42,392 nt of DNA from Candidatus Obscuribacterales bacterium (GTDB lineage Bacteria; Cyanobacteriota; Vampirovibrionia; Obscuribacterales; Obscuribacteraceae): positions 1 through 42,392 of the forward strand of contig CASBPX010000064.1 of assembly GCA_949127735.1 (NCBI GenBank), written 5' to 3'. Shown here one piece after another: positions 35,139-42,392 of this stretch. The position numbers and the translations under genes are program-made. Below the pieces are notes generated by a model. It saw only the letters and a program-made list of their open reading frames with translations. It did no database searches and was not told the origin of the DNA. The first letter of the stretch is position 1. The number at the start of each line of letters is the position of its first letter.

Positions 35139-37619
35139 TCAAGGTAGAGGCTCGAACAGAAATTGCAAATCACTTTCGCTAAAGCTGATTGAAGCCGCCG
35201 ACTCGGCGTCGAAGATTGCTTCGCAAAGCGCTCGCTTACGTGTCTGCAATTCCAACATACGCTCCTCAATGGTGCCCCGGGCAACAAATTTATAGATGAA
35301 GACTTTTTTTGTTTGACCGATACGATGGGCCCGATCAGTAGCCTGGTCTTCCACGGCCGGATTCCACCAGGGATCGTAATGAATGACCGTATCAGCGGCA
35401 GTAAGATTGAGACCCGTGCCACCGGCCTTGAGACTTATGAGAAAGACCGACGCTGAACCATCTTGAAATTCGGCGACAGGAGTGACTCTATCAGTGGTAT
35501 CACCGCGCAGTTGCACAAAGGCAATTTCTTTTGCTTTCAATTCTGGCGCAATCAAGTCGAGCATGCTGGTGAATTGCGAAAACAGTAAGATTTTGCGGCC
35601 ATTCTCCACAAGAGGTTCGAGCAAATCAATCACGGCTTCCAGTTTGGCAGAATCAAGGATAGTCGCCGGCTGAGGCAATTCTAGCTTGACTAAACGAGGG
35701 TCACAACACACTTGCCTGAGCTTAAGCATGGCATCAAGAATGACAATTTGAGAGCGGTTGATGCCCTTTTTGCTGATCTCGTCTTTGACTCGCTGTTCGC
35801 CTGCGGAACGAACAGTTTCATAAAGGTCGCGTTGCATCGAAGTGAGCTCAAGTTCCTGCAGCATCAAAGTTTTGTCGGGCAAATCTTTGGCTACCTGCTC
35901 TTTTAAACGCCGTAAAATAAACGGACTTAATCGCCTGGCCAATAGTTGCCTTACAGCAACGTTTTTTTGCTTCTCAATTGGTGTGCGGAAATGCTTATTG
36001 AATACTTTGACGTCGTCGAGCATACCCGGCATCAAAAATTCGAACAATGACCAGAGTTCGCCTAAATGATTTTCTACAGGAGTACCAGACACACACAGCC
36101 TGTATTGCGCTTTCAATGAGCGAGCCACTTTCGCACCTTTAGTGCCTGCATTTTTAATTGCTTGAGCTTCGTCAAGAATGACAGCTTGCCATTCGACGTC
36201 AGCCAGTTGCTTGCTGTCACGAATTAAAATTGCATAAGTGGTCAATACTAAGTCAGGCTTTAGTGCCGCGGCTTTGAGCATATTGCCCAGATTGGCACTG
36301 GAGCGCTCGGCACCGTGATAGGCGAAAGCAGTGAGGTCTGGTGCGAAACGCTTTGTTTCAGTAATCCAATTATTGAGCACACTAGTAGGACAGACCACCA
36401 GCACCGGTTTAGCAAGACGCTGTTGCTCCTTCTCCAAATCAAGGTGAGCCAGTACTTGCACAGTTTTACCGAGACCCATATCGTCAGCCAATATGCCTGA
36501 CAGACCAGCGCGAGCTAGACCCTGAAGCCAGGCCAATCCGTCTAGCTGATAAGGTCTCAGTTGTGCCTGAAAATTCTTAGCTGGTTGAACCGCCGGCAAA
36601 TTGGCAAGCTGCATAATTTGATCGGCGCGGGCAAGAAAGTCGGCAGCACCATTGACTTTAAACCCTTTTAAAGCAGGATCTTGCGCCACCGCATTTAGTT
36701 GCGATAAAGAGACTCGCATTTGATCGCGCTCTGGTGCGTTATTGACACACAACTCCACCAGATTAGCAAGAATAGCCCTCACTCGGTCAAAAGGTAGAAT
36801 CAATATTCGTCCATCAGGCAGACGGCTATAAAATTTTCCATCGCGGCCGAGAGATGCGATATCACGGGCGGTGAATGATTTTAATTTGCTCAGCGCTCGT
36901 TGTAAAACAGGAAAAATCGAAATAGTCTCGCCGTCTACATCAATTCCTAGGCTCAAACCAAACCAGAAATCGCCGCTTTCGTGAATTTCAAATTGCCAGT
37001 TGGCCTGGCGATCGCTTTGATCCGACTCATCACTGACATCAATCACTCCTGGACGAAAAGCAGGGGCCGCGGCCTTGACCGCCTCCTTCTCATTTTTCTG
37101 CAAAGAACTGGCAAACAAATTAGTGTGCCGCTTGAACTGCCAGGTGGCCGGCAGCTCTGCAGATCGAACATCAGACTGAGACTGAGACTGAGACTCTGAA
37201 TCTGAATCAAAAGATTCCAATGATCTATTTTCCACTAGAGACGCAAGCACGCTCTGCTTCGCCGGCAAATCGAGAGTGGGCAAGGGAGAATCTATTCTTG
37301 CTTGCTTGTCACGCTTCTGGCTGACAGATGAAAAGGTGCGCTCATCATCGAAATCGAAAAACGCATAGACCAGCGCAGCAGCGTGCTTACAAGCTTTCCT
37401 ACGCTCGCATGTGCAGAGCGACCAGCTAACATCAAATCCAGGTTGAACGAGAAAAACGCTCACGGCATAGGGCTTGGCCTGACTGCCGTGTACCTTTCCA
37501 GTTAACGAGTTGCCGGCATCGTCATACGAGCAACTGATTACGCGCCCCTGGGAATGACGTTCCTGGCCCTCTTGCAGAGTCTCAGTATCAAAATATTTGA
37601 GCGCGTGATTGATATTCAT
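35139..37619 (-). CDS. SNF2-family helicase/ATPase with SWIM zinc finger
   Basis: 826 residues. The N-terminal SWIM motif (C-x-C-x5-C-x-H) is Cys69, Cys71, Cys77, His79 in 'CTCERRKACKHAAALVYA'. A Ser/Gln/Asp-rich linker follows, then the SNF2 ATPase (about 345-600): Walker A 'GILADDMGLGKTVQVL' (379-386 DDMGLGKT), DEAQ box 'VILDEAQAIKN' (483-486), motif III 'VSGTPVEN'. The helicase C-domain follows with 'LLFSQFTSMLDLI', 'LKAGGTGLNLTAAD' and 'RAHRIGQTKKVFIYK'. Bacterial homologs of the HepA/RapA type remodel DNA- or RNA-polymerase-bound complexes, likely in nucleic-acid stress; the partner is unknown. Confidence 0.96.
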   Translation of the reverse strand: MNINHALKYFDTETLQEGQERHSQGRVISCSYDDAGNSLTGKVHGSQAKPYAVSVFLVQPGFDVSWSLCTCERRKACKHAAALVYAFFDFDDERTFSSVSQKRDKQARIDSPLPTLDLPAKQSVLASLVENRSLESFDSDSESQSQSQSDVRSAELPATWQFKRHTNLFASSLQKNEKEAVKAAAPAFRPGVIDVSDESDQSDRQANWQFEIHESGDFWFGLSLGIDVDGETISIFPVLQRALSKLKSFTARDIASLGRDGKFYSRLPDGRILILPFDRVRAILANLVELCVNNAPERDQMRVSLSQLNAVAQDPALKGFKVNGAADFLARADQIMQLANLPAVQPAKNFQAQLRPYQLDGLAWLQGLARAGLSGILADDMGLGKTVQVLAHLDLEKEQQRLAKPVLVVCPTSVLNNWITETKRFAPDLTAFAYHGAERSSANLGNMLKAAALKPDLVLTTYAILIRDSKQLADVEWQAVILDEAQAIKNAGTKGAKVARSLKAQYRLCVSGTPVENHLGELWSLFEFLMPGMLDDVKVFNKHFRTPIEKQKNVAVRQLLARRLSPFILRRLKEQVAKDLPDKTLMLQELELTSMQRDLYETVRSAGEQRVKDEISKKGINRSQIVILDAMLKLRQVCCDPRLVKLELPQPATILDSAKLEAVIDLLEPLVENGRKILLFSQFTSMLDLIAPELKAKEIAFVQLRGDTTDRVTPVAEFQDGSASVFLISLKAGGTGLNLTAADTVIHYDPWWNPAVEDQATDRAHRIGQTKKVFIYKFVARGTIEERMLELQTRKRALCEAIFDAESAASISFSESDLQFLFEPLP
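37174..37197. repeat. Hexanucleotide tandem repeat (GACTGA) in the SNF2 gene
   Basis: Three GACTGA units and one GACTCT unit in a row; on the coding strand they encode a Ser-Gln repeat (SQSQSQS) in the linker. Such a repeat could vary in copy number without breaking the frame, since six is a multiple of three. Confidence 0.85.
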
Positions 37620-37748
37620 AAGTGGAAGTTCTTAACAAGCATGCCTGAGTAAAAGTAATGCGTTAATCATAGTGCCGATTGCTTGCAATCAGTAGCTTTT
37701 AATCAATTTGCTAATTAAGCTGCAACACATTGGTAATAAAATAGAATT

Positions 37749-38021
37749 ATGAGATGTTCAATTCAAAATCGCCCTGTAATTGCCCTGCCCGCCACAAATG
37801 TCTGTCGTCTGCTTAATTTGGCAACAGTGCTTGCCATTGGCGCATCGGTGGCAACACTGGCTACCGCTTGGTCGAAGCTTCCGGAACTGGTGGTTTCGCA
37901 TTTCAGCGCATCTGGTCAGGTCAATGGCACACTGCCCCGTCTATTTCTCTGGGCCCTGGTCGCTTTGAATATGATGATTGTCACTGTCTTGACGGCATAT
38001 TTTTGCAGACCAGCACCATAA
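37749..38021 (+). CDS. Short DUF1648-like membrane protein
   Basis: 90 residues. The motif 'LPELVVSHFSASGQVNGTLP' followed by a hydrophobic helix ('LFLWALVALNMMIVTVLTAY') is the signature of DUF1648 (PF07853), normally found at the start of larger membrane proteins. Another hydrophobic stretch (about 23-42) precedes it. The gene is only one domain long, so it is either a miniature member or a truncated gene. The function is unknown. It stands alone between the divergent helicase gene and the convergent phosphatase gene. Confidence 0.72.
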   Translation: MRCSIQNRPVIALPATNVCRLLNLATVLAIGASVATLATAWSKLPELVVSHFSASGQVNGTLPRLFLWALVALNMMIVTVLTAYFCRPAP

Positions 38022-38087
38022 TTTGGTATATGCAGCAATCTTTCAAATTAAAGTAAATCGAATCAACTGACTTATGTGACATTGGAG

Positions 38088-38849
38088 TCACTCGCAAACT
38101 GAGCCCTGGTAGTAGGTCTTGAGCGCCTTAACTTGAAGCACTGAATGCTCAGGATAGCGTAAAGCCGAAAGCATGCCACCATAAGCGCAGCCAGTGTCAA
38201 CATTGACTATCCGCGCTCCGGACAACGAGACAATTGTTTCCACATCATCCACTACCGAGTGACCCCGCACGATGGTCGAGTAAGGCCCTGCATAAGCGTG
38301 GGCCCAATCTTGCAAGCGAATGGGAAAGCCATCAGCATTAATTCCCGCCACCTGACCATAAAGAGCCCAGGCCTTTTCGCTCTTCAATTCCTTGTCGGAA
38401 AGTTGATCCATATTTTCGCGATTAATTGGAAGCACAGCTCCATGTACCACAAGTAAATTACCTTCAGCAAACCGGTACGGTAATTGTTCCAGGAATTCTT
38501 TAACCCGGCTAAGAAATGCGTCTCCTCTTGGTTCTAGCTGCGCCAGAGTCGCAGTGAGCATTTGACCGGCGCGCATAGTTTGCTCACCGCGGTGTAAATA
38601 TTTTCGCAATTTCTCATCGTGATTACCAAGTAAAACTGTGATGCGTTTTTGATCATAGAGCTCGATCAGCAGCTCAAGCACACCATCGCTGGACGGCCCT
38701 CGATCAACAAGATCGCCGACGAAAATCAGCTGACGATTAGAATGACGAGTTTTATACACCCCATTTTGATCATAGCCCAGTAAGCCCATCAGCTCTCTAA
38801 GTTCATCGAGACAGCCGTGGACATCTCCAATGATGTCGTAATTGATCAT
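38088..38849 (-). CDS. Calcineurin-like metallophosphatase (ApaH/PrpE-like)
   Basis: 253 residues. All metal ligands are visible: 'IIGDVHGCLDEL', 'FVGDLVDRGPSSD', 'LLGNHDEKL' and 'LLVVHGAVLP', then 'VRGHSVVDD' and the closing 'NVDTGCAYGG'. The order GDxHG-GDxxDRG-GNHE-VHG-GH is that of bacterial Ser/Thr phosphatases and diadenosine tetraphosphatases; which of the two is open. As a cytoplasmic phosphatase it could oppose the several Ser/Thr kinases in the window. It may be cotranscribed with the degenerate GGDEF gene upstream (44-bp gap). Confidence 0.93.
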   Translation of the reverse strand: MINYDIIGDVHGCLDELRELMGLLGYDQNGVYKTRHSNRQLIFVGDLVDRGPSSDGVLELLIELYDQKRITVLLGNHDEKLRKYLHRGEQTMRAGQMLTATLAQLEPRGDAFLSRVKEFLEQLPYRFAEGNLLVVHGAVLPINRENMDQLSDKELKSEKAWALYGQVAGINADGFPIRLQDWAHAYAGPYSTIVRGHSVVDDVETIVSLSGARIVNVDTGCAYGGMLSALRYPEHSVLQVKALKTYYQGSVCE

Positions 38850-38893
38850 CGCGATTCTGCCACCACTTTTATCATTTTCATAACAGCTTTGGG

Positions 38894-39736
38894 CTATGAA
38901 TTTTCGCCAAAAATCATCACACCTTTGTCTTTTAGTCTGGCAAAATCAGCCGCTTCAAGCGCAGCTGAAACCAGCACTCCTGGATGCTCGCAGGTGGCAG
39001 GCACATTTGCCACACCAATACTAAAACGACCAGCTCCCAGTAATTCTTCCAAAACTTTGGCCAATCGCTGAGCACAAAGGGCAGCCTCAGCAGTTTCAGA
39101 CTGAGGCAAAATTAAAGCCACCGAATTTTGGAATAGGCAAGGCAGATCTACACTGCGAATGGAAGATTTGAGCTTTTGACCGAACTCCATCAGAGAAGTG
39201 CGAATTTCAGTTTTGTTCAATGAAATCATCAAGAGCGAAAACGGAGTTTTAAACCGCTGGAAGCGATCGAATTCCAGACTAAGAAACCAGAAAAAGCAAC
39301 CTTCGTTTAGCAACCCAATTTCTTGGTCAGTCACGCCCATCAAACATTGAGTGTATGCCACGGTGTTAAACGCCGTGGGAGCAGGCAGTTCAAGAGGTAT
39401 GGCCGCCATGGTAGGAATTCTGACAACGGTTTTGCTATTGCTCATTGCTGTCCTGGTCAAATCTTGCACTTTCGTCCGCACCAGATCGAGATGCTGAGTG
39501 CTGGTTGTCCAAAGCAATGTAGAACCATTTTTCTCACTATCGAACAAATACCACTTGGGTGTGCTTTCTGAAGCAAAAGCAAAACTTGCACTAAGGGTAA
39601 ATTCCTGGTCTTTTAAAGGGCTGAAAGGCAAGCCGATAGTGGACGAAGTGCTATCTTTCGCAGATTGAAGCAGAGACTCCAGATCTTGCAGAGATGGTGT
39701 CCGATCAATTGAAGCTAGAATGATTTTTTTGTGCAT
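38894..39736 (-). CDS. Degenerate GGDEF-like protein
   Basis: 280 residues. The C-terminal half resembles a diguanylate cyclase fold: 'RFKTPFSLLMISLNK', 'DLPCLFQNSVALILPQSETA', 'ALCAQRLAKVLEELLGAGRF', 'SIGVANVPATCEHPGVLVSA', 'ADFARLKDKGVM'. Where GGDEF should be, the sequence reads 'FQNSVALIL', so catalysis is not expected. The N-terminal half shows no known sensor domain. It could be a c-di-GMP- or GTP-binding receptor or a pseudo-enzyme. It precedes the phosphatase gene on the same strand. Confidence 0.78.
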   Translation of the reverse strand: MHKKIILASIDRTPSLQDLESLLQSAKDSTSSTIGLPFSPLKDQEFTLSASFAFASESTPKWYLFDSEKNGSTLLWTTSTQHLDLVRTKVQDLTRTAMSNSKTVVRIPTMAAIPLELPAPTAFNTVAYTQCLMGVTDQEIGLLNEGCFFWFLSLEFDRFQRFKTPFSLLMISLNKTEIRTSLMEFGQKLKSSIRSVDLPCLFQNSVALILPQSETAEAALCAQRLAKVLEELLGAGRFSIGVANVPATCEHPGVLVSAALEAADFARLKDKGVMIFGENS

Positions 39737-40049
39737 GCAATGGGACCAAATGGCGCCAATATTGTACTACACAAGCCTCCAATCTTACTATAACATATAA
39801 GATTACTGCGGAAAATTTTTGATGCGCCAACCCAATTGCAGGAGCAAAAATTGAGAGTGAAGCTAACTTTGAAGTTCAGAGTGAACGTGACGTTGAAACT
39901 GAAACTATGCCGAGTCTGAAGCGGCGGCTACACTTTGACTGATATTCACGATGATGGCGCTTTAGCACCACCATCATGAATAATTAGGCCAGCTGCGGAC
40001 ATCTTCCGACAGGCGATTGGAAATCCAGGCAACATCAACATAAAATTGA
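39737..40049. other. 313-bp intergenic region with an RNA hairpin
   Basis: No gene is supported here; a 108-residue frame at its right end overlaps the amidase gene and has no family features. It contains the 39943-39982 hairpin and should hold the promoter of the degenerate GGDEF gene. A short run of GTGAA/TTGAA-type repeats sits at 39850-39905, with no clear meaning. Confidence 0.6.
39943..39982 (-). terminator. 18-bp hairpin downstream of the amidase gene
   Basis: The arms pair over 18 bp around a 2-nt turn. As plus-strand DNA there are three C-A mismatches, but in minus-strand RNA these become G-U pairs, so the stem is continuous only in the amidase transcript. There is no T-run, so it may act as a terminator with Rho, an mRNA stabiliser or a processing site. 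It starts 68 nt after the amidase stop. Confidence 0.6.
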
Positions 40050-41006
40050 CTACTTTGAAGGCTTTTGGGAGTGCAGTGCATGAGCTTTTGTTTTGGCATG
40101 TTGCTTTGTTTTGACTTTCTGCACAGGCAGCGGACCACGTGCTGCATTTTTGATTTGAAAGTAATTGAAAATTCCCGTAGCAACTGACTCCGCCACACTC
40201 TCCTGATAAGCGCCATCACTGAGCAACGAATTGGTGCGGGTGTTACTGAGATAGCCGATTTCAACCAGTGTACTTGGCACGTTGTTATGGTGCAAAACAA
40301 ACAAACGCTCTTGCTTAACCCAATTGGGGTTCTCTTTTAGCCCGTGAGCTATAGACTTAAGCAGAGTAATAGCCAGTTTAGATGAACGACGATTGTAATA
40401 GTAAGTTTCAATGCCATCAATTGACGTGTGGCGGTTAGCGTTTGCATGAACACTGACAAATATGTCTGGACGCAATTTGAGGCTTCGATTGACGCGAGCC
40501 TGCAGACTGAGCGTGATATCAGCTGTTCGTGTCATATGCACAATAGCACCCATGCGCTCCAGCCTGGCTTTGAGCTTGAAGGTGACCGCAAGATTGACAT
40601 CCTTTTCTGCCACATTCTGATAGAGCGCTCCATCCTGGCTACCACCGTGACCGGCGTCCAATAAGATGACAAGACCCTTCAGACCGTCCGGATGCGAGTT
40701 GCCAAAAGACGCGTTCAAAGAATCTGCGTTCACTATAGTCAAGGGCATGCGCGCTTTTAGAGTATCCGAAAAGAAGGCTGTTGGCACTTTGATCAATGAA
40801 CCGTTAACGGTTGATGAATCTGTTTTGATCCGTGAACCGTTAACGGTTGAATCTAAGCAAGGCAACTTGACCGCGCTAGAATCGCCAACCACGGCGCTTT
40901 GGCAACAAACAACGGCTGAAATGCCGAATATGAAAAGACACGCCAGCATAAAGCGAGCGCTAGTTCGCGAAATAGCGCGCTGGCTTAGCGCAAATTGAGG
41001 TTTCAT
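40050..41006 (-). CDS. N-acetylmuramoyl-L-alanine amidase (Amidase_3)
   Basis: 318 residues. A hydrophobic N-terminus (about 17-36) directs export; Cys34-Cys35 ('AVVCCQS') leaves a lipoprotein possible. The catalytic domain (about 110-295) has the zinc ligands His120 ('LLDAGHGGSQDG'), Glu134 ('NVAEKDVNL') and His187 ('FVSVHANANRH'), and the catalytic Glu249 ('TLVEIGYLSN'). It cleaves the bond between N-acetylmuramic acid and L-alanine in peptidoglycan, used in cell separation and remodelling. A duplicated 12-residue unit (about 51-72, 'DSTVNGSRIK' and 'SSTVNGSLIK') lies between signal and enzyme, encoded by the palindromic repeats. The C-terminus is basic. Confidence 0.95.
   Translation of the reverse strand: MKPQFALSQRAISRTSARFMLACLFIFGISAVVCCQSAVVGDSSAVKLPCLDSTVNGSRIKTDSSTVNGSLIKVPTAFFSDTLKARMPLTIVNADSLNASFGNSHPDGLKGLVILLDAGHGGSQDGALYQNVAEKDVNLAVTFKLKARLERMGAIVHMTRTADITLSLQARVNRSLKLRPDIFVSVHANANRHTSIDGIETYYYNRRSSKLAITLLKSIAHGLKENPNWVKQERLFVLHHNNVPSTLVEIGYLSNTRTNSLLSDGAYQESVAESVATGIFNYFQIKNAARGPLPVQKVKTKQHAKTKAHALHSQKPSK
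40799..40848. repeat. Two 36-bp-spaced palindromes AACCGTTAACGGTT inside the amidase gene
   Basis: Perfect 14-bp palindromes at 40799-40812 and 40835-40848, exactly 36 bp apart and embedded in a longer repeat (TTGATCnnTGAACCGTT, then ACGGTTGA..AATCT). On the coding strand they read STVNGS, so the duplication keeps the frame. Confidence 0.9.
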
Positions 41007-41294
41007 ACATTTTGAGTTTATAGGTTAATGAAATTAGCAAAGGCGTAACCACTCATGTCTCAAATAAGAAACAAGATTGAGAGCAAGAGTCTTTTGCGTA
41101 TTTCGTTTGAAGTGAATAAGCCTGCGAAAGTTAAATTGAGAAGTTAGACCTTCAACCTAATATTCTTGATGACCGAGAAGCAAGTAAAACAAAGCCGTAC
41201 GGGCAATCTAGTATGCCAGCAGCGCATTGTTTTAACTATGCCAATCACTCAACCGAGTTACTTAACATCAGGCCTTTCAATCAGTCAAATTCAA

Positions 41295-41993
41295 CTACTG
41301 AGTCACGCTAGCAGGCTCTTCCAGTTTGACATTGCCAATGCAGTCTTTTGTGCCACGTACTCTAATTTGCGTGACAATTACCGCAGGATCGAGATCGAAG
41401 GTGCGGCTGGTGGCACGCATTTTACGAGCAAACATGGTTAGATGTTCTGGAGTTTGTATAGCGTAGAGATAGTAGGGTGTTTCACCGCTCTTGGGCGTCA
41501 CTTCAAAAGCTTTGACAGCGGTAATACCGGAAAAGGAACTCTCTGAAAGACCAGTTTCTTTGGCTACTCGCTCATTAGTAAACTGCACTTCGCGCACTCT
41601 ATTTGCAGCAACAAAATCTTTGTTGAAACGACTGGGACTAAAAGCTCCAACTTTGCCTACGTCATATGCCTGCACCAGAATTTGTTCAGGAGCAGCCGCC
41701 ATCTTGGCAGATTCATAGTCTTCCCAAATTCTTATAGACTGATCCGGGGCAATTTTAAGAAAAGCCGGAGCCGAAGCATCAAGTAGCTTGGTTTTCACGG
41801 GCACAAAAGTCTTGTTGTTAAAACGAATGGCTACGTCGCATTTAGGCAGAATCACAACGTCGTGATCGCCGTCAAATGCCAGTCCAGGTTCAGCTTGCGC
41901 CGGTAGCGCCTGGCACAGGTTCCATGCAGCGACGGCCAAACAGGGAGCAAGAAGCAAACTGGCCAGGCGTTGCTGGGCATTTTTATAAGACAT
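41295..41993 (-). CDS. Exported protein of unknown function
   Basis: 232 residues with a clear signal peptide ('LASLLLAPCLAVAAWNLCQA', cleavage near 'LPAQAE'). The mature part has no recognised domain. It shows alternating strand-like segments ('FNNKTFVPVKTKLLDAS', 'YYLYAIQTPEHLTMFARKMR') and a late Cys ('GTKDCIGNVKL'). It is a periplasmic or surface protein of unknown role, with about 290 bp of non-coding sequence between it and the amidase gene downstream. Confidence 0.8.
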   Translation of the reverse strand: MSYKNAQQRLASLLLAPCLAVAAWNLCQALPAQAEPGLAFDGDHDVVILPKCDVAIRFNNKTFVPVKTKLLDASAPAFLKIAPDQSIRIWEDYESAKMAAAPEQILVQAYDVGKVGAFSPSRFNKDFVAANRVREVQFTNERVAKETGLSESSFSGITAVKAFEVTPKSGETPYYLYAIQTPEHLTMFARKMRATSRTFDLDPAVIVTQIRVRGTKDCIGNVKLEEPASVTQ

Positions 41994-42109
41994 TGACTTC
42001 CCTTTAGTAGTGTTGCAGCGTGATGCTACAGTATCCTACTATGAAAGACGACCTCACATCGACTACAACACTCTAAATCAAGCCTTTCTTCATCATCAAA
42101 CGAGCTCTA

Positions 42110-42392
42110 GTGATCAAAACGTACTTTAAAAGAAATTGTCTGTTAGCCGCCGCCAGCCTGATTTTGTGCCATGGTGAAGCTGCGGCAAATGAATTGAGAG
42201 CCTTTGATGCGGCTTTTAAACCAGCCCTGGAAAATTATCAAAGTGAGCAGTATGGCCAGGCTTACGACGAATTCAACAACATCACAAGCAATCCGGCCCT
42301 GACGGCTGCAGAAAGAATACTGGCCGAAACCGGCGCCGGCGCTTCTGCCTACCAGAACAGCAGGTATACAAAAGCACTGCAACATTACAAAC
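42110..42392 (+). CDS. Exported TPR-type protein, 3' end cut by window
   Basis: The frame begins at a GTG (42110) and runs to the window edge, at least 94 residues; an in-frame TAA lies 36 bp upstream. A signal peptide is visible ('LLAAASLILCHGEAAANELR'). The mature start 'ALENYQSEQYGQAYDEFNNI' and 'SAYQNSRYTKALQHYK' have the alternating small/aromatic pattern of TPR helices. It is divergent from the exported protein at 41295-41993 (116-bp shared upstream region). The short length seen limits the call. Confidence 0.75.
   Translation, partial: MIKTYFKRNCLLAAASLILCHGEAAANELRAFDAAFKPALENYQSEQYGQAYDEFNNITSNPALTAAERILAETGAGASAYQNSRYTKALQHYK

Noticed and set aside
39974..40300. 108-residue minus-strand frame
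   Set aside because: It overlaps the C-terminus of the amidase in another frame, with no motif or start signal.
41166..41441. 91-residue plus-strand frame
   Set aside because: It overlaps the exported protein gene antisense, with no family features.
1..42392. CRISPR array, prophage, integron or rRNA operon
   Set aside because: No regularly spaced repeats with unique spacers, no phage structural genes or integrase, and no rRNA-like stretches were seen.

Overview
The window is typical bacterial chromosome: roughly half G+C, densely coded on both strands, with 34 protein genes I can support and no rRNA, tRNA or CRISPR array recognised. The gene content suggests a Vampirovibrionia (Melainabacteria) bacterium of the Obscuribacterales type: many Ser/Thr kinases joined to leucine-rich or membrane domains, TonB-C plus TPR proteins, DUF2092-thioredoxin fusions, a Hanks kinase operon ending in a TPR protein, and frequent GTG/TTG starts. 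This placement is inferred from gene style, not from a marker gene.

Left part (1-20.4 kb). A very large repeat protein (MshEN-like repeats, Pro/Ala linker, TPR), cut by the window edge, faces a three-gene operon: NarL-type response regulator, HisKA_3 histidine kinase, and a secreted double TonB-C/TPR protein. A VapBC-like toxin-antitoxin pair with a tandem operator follows, then a secreted caspase-like peptidase, a membrane protein, an EF-hand protein and a second two-component system (HAMP-PAS kinase divergent from an OmpR-type regulator). Next come a ferredoxin-metallo-beta-lactamase fusion, a cupin with a long acidic tail, a secreted clan GH-A-like glycosidase with a charged tail, a secreted nuclease, an Asn/Tyr-rich small protein, a His/Cys-rich metal-binding protein behind two Fur/Zur-like palindromes, ArfB, a glutathione peroxidase, dodecin and a GNAT acetyltransferase.

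Middle part (20.6-31.5 kb). This is a signalling island. Two membrane Ser/Thr kinases and a TPR membrane protein overlap in one operon (20607-25904). They converge on a canonical kinase-LRR receptor and a shortened paralog that keeps only the kinase N-lobe and the LRRs. A DUF2092-thioredoxin protein follows, then a chimeric protein that looks like an IS1595-type transposase whose catalytic core was replaced by a DprA-like winged helix.

Right part (31.8-42.4 kb). Mostly metabolic and housekeeping genes: glycogen debranching enzyme GlgX, an alpha/beta hydrolase, a SWIM-SNF2 helicase, a tiny DUF1648 protein, a metallophosphatase, a degenerate GGDEF protein, a cell-wall amidase, a secreted protein of unknown function, and the start of a secreted TPR protein. 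A 14-bp palindrome (AACCGTTAACGGTT) occurs three times here, twice inside the amidase gene and once upstream of glgX.

I find no single complete, clearly undescribed multi-gene system. The best candidates for new biology are the transposase-DprA chimera, the kinase operon with an altered catalytic loop, the kinase N-lobe/LRR remnant, and the metal-responsive His-rich gene.
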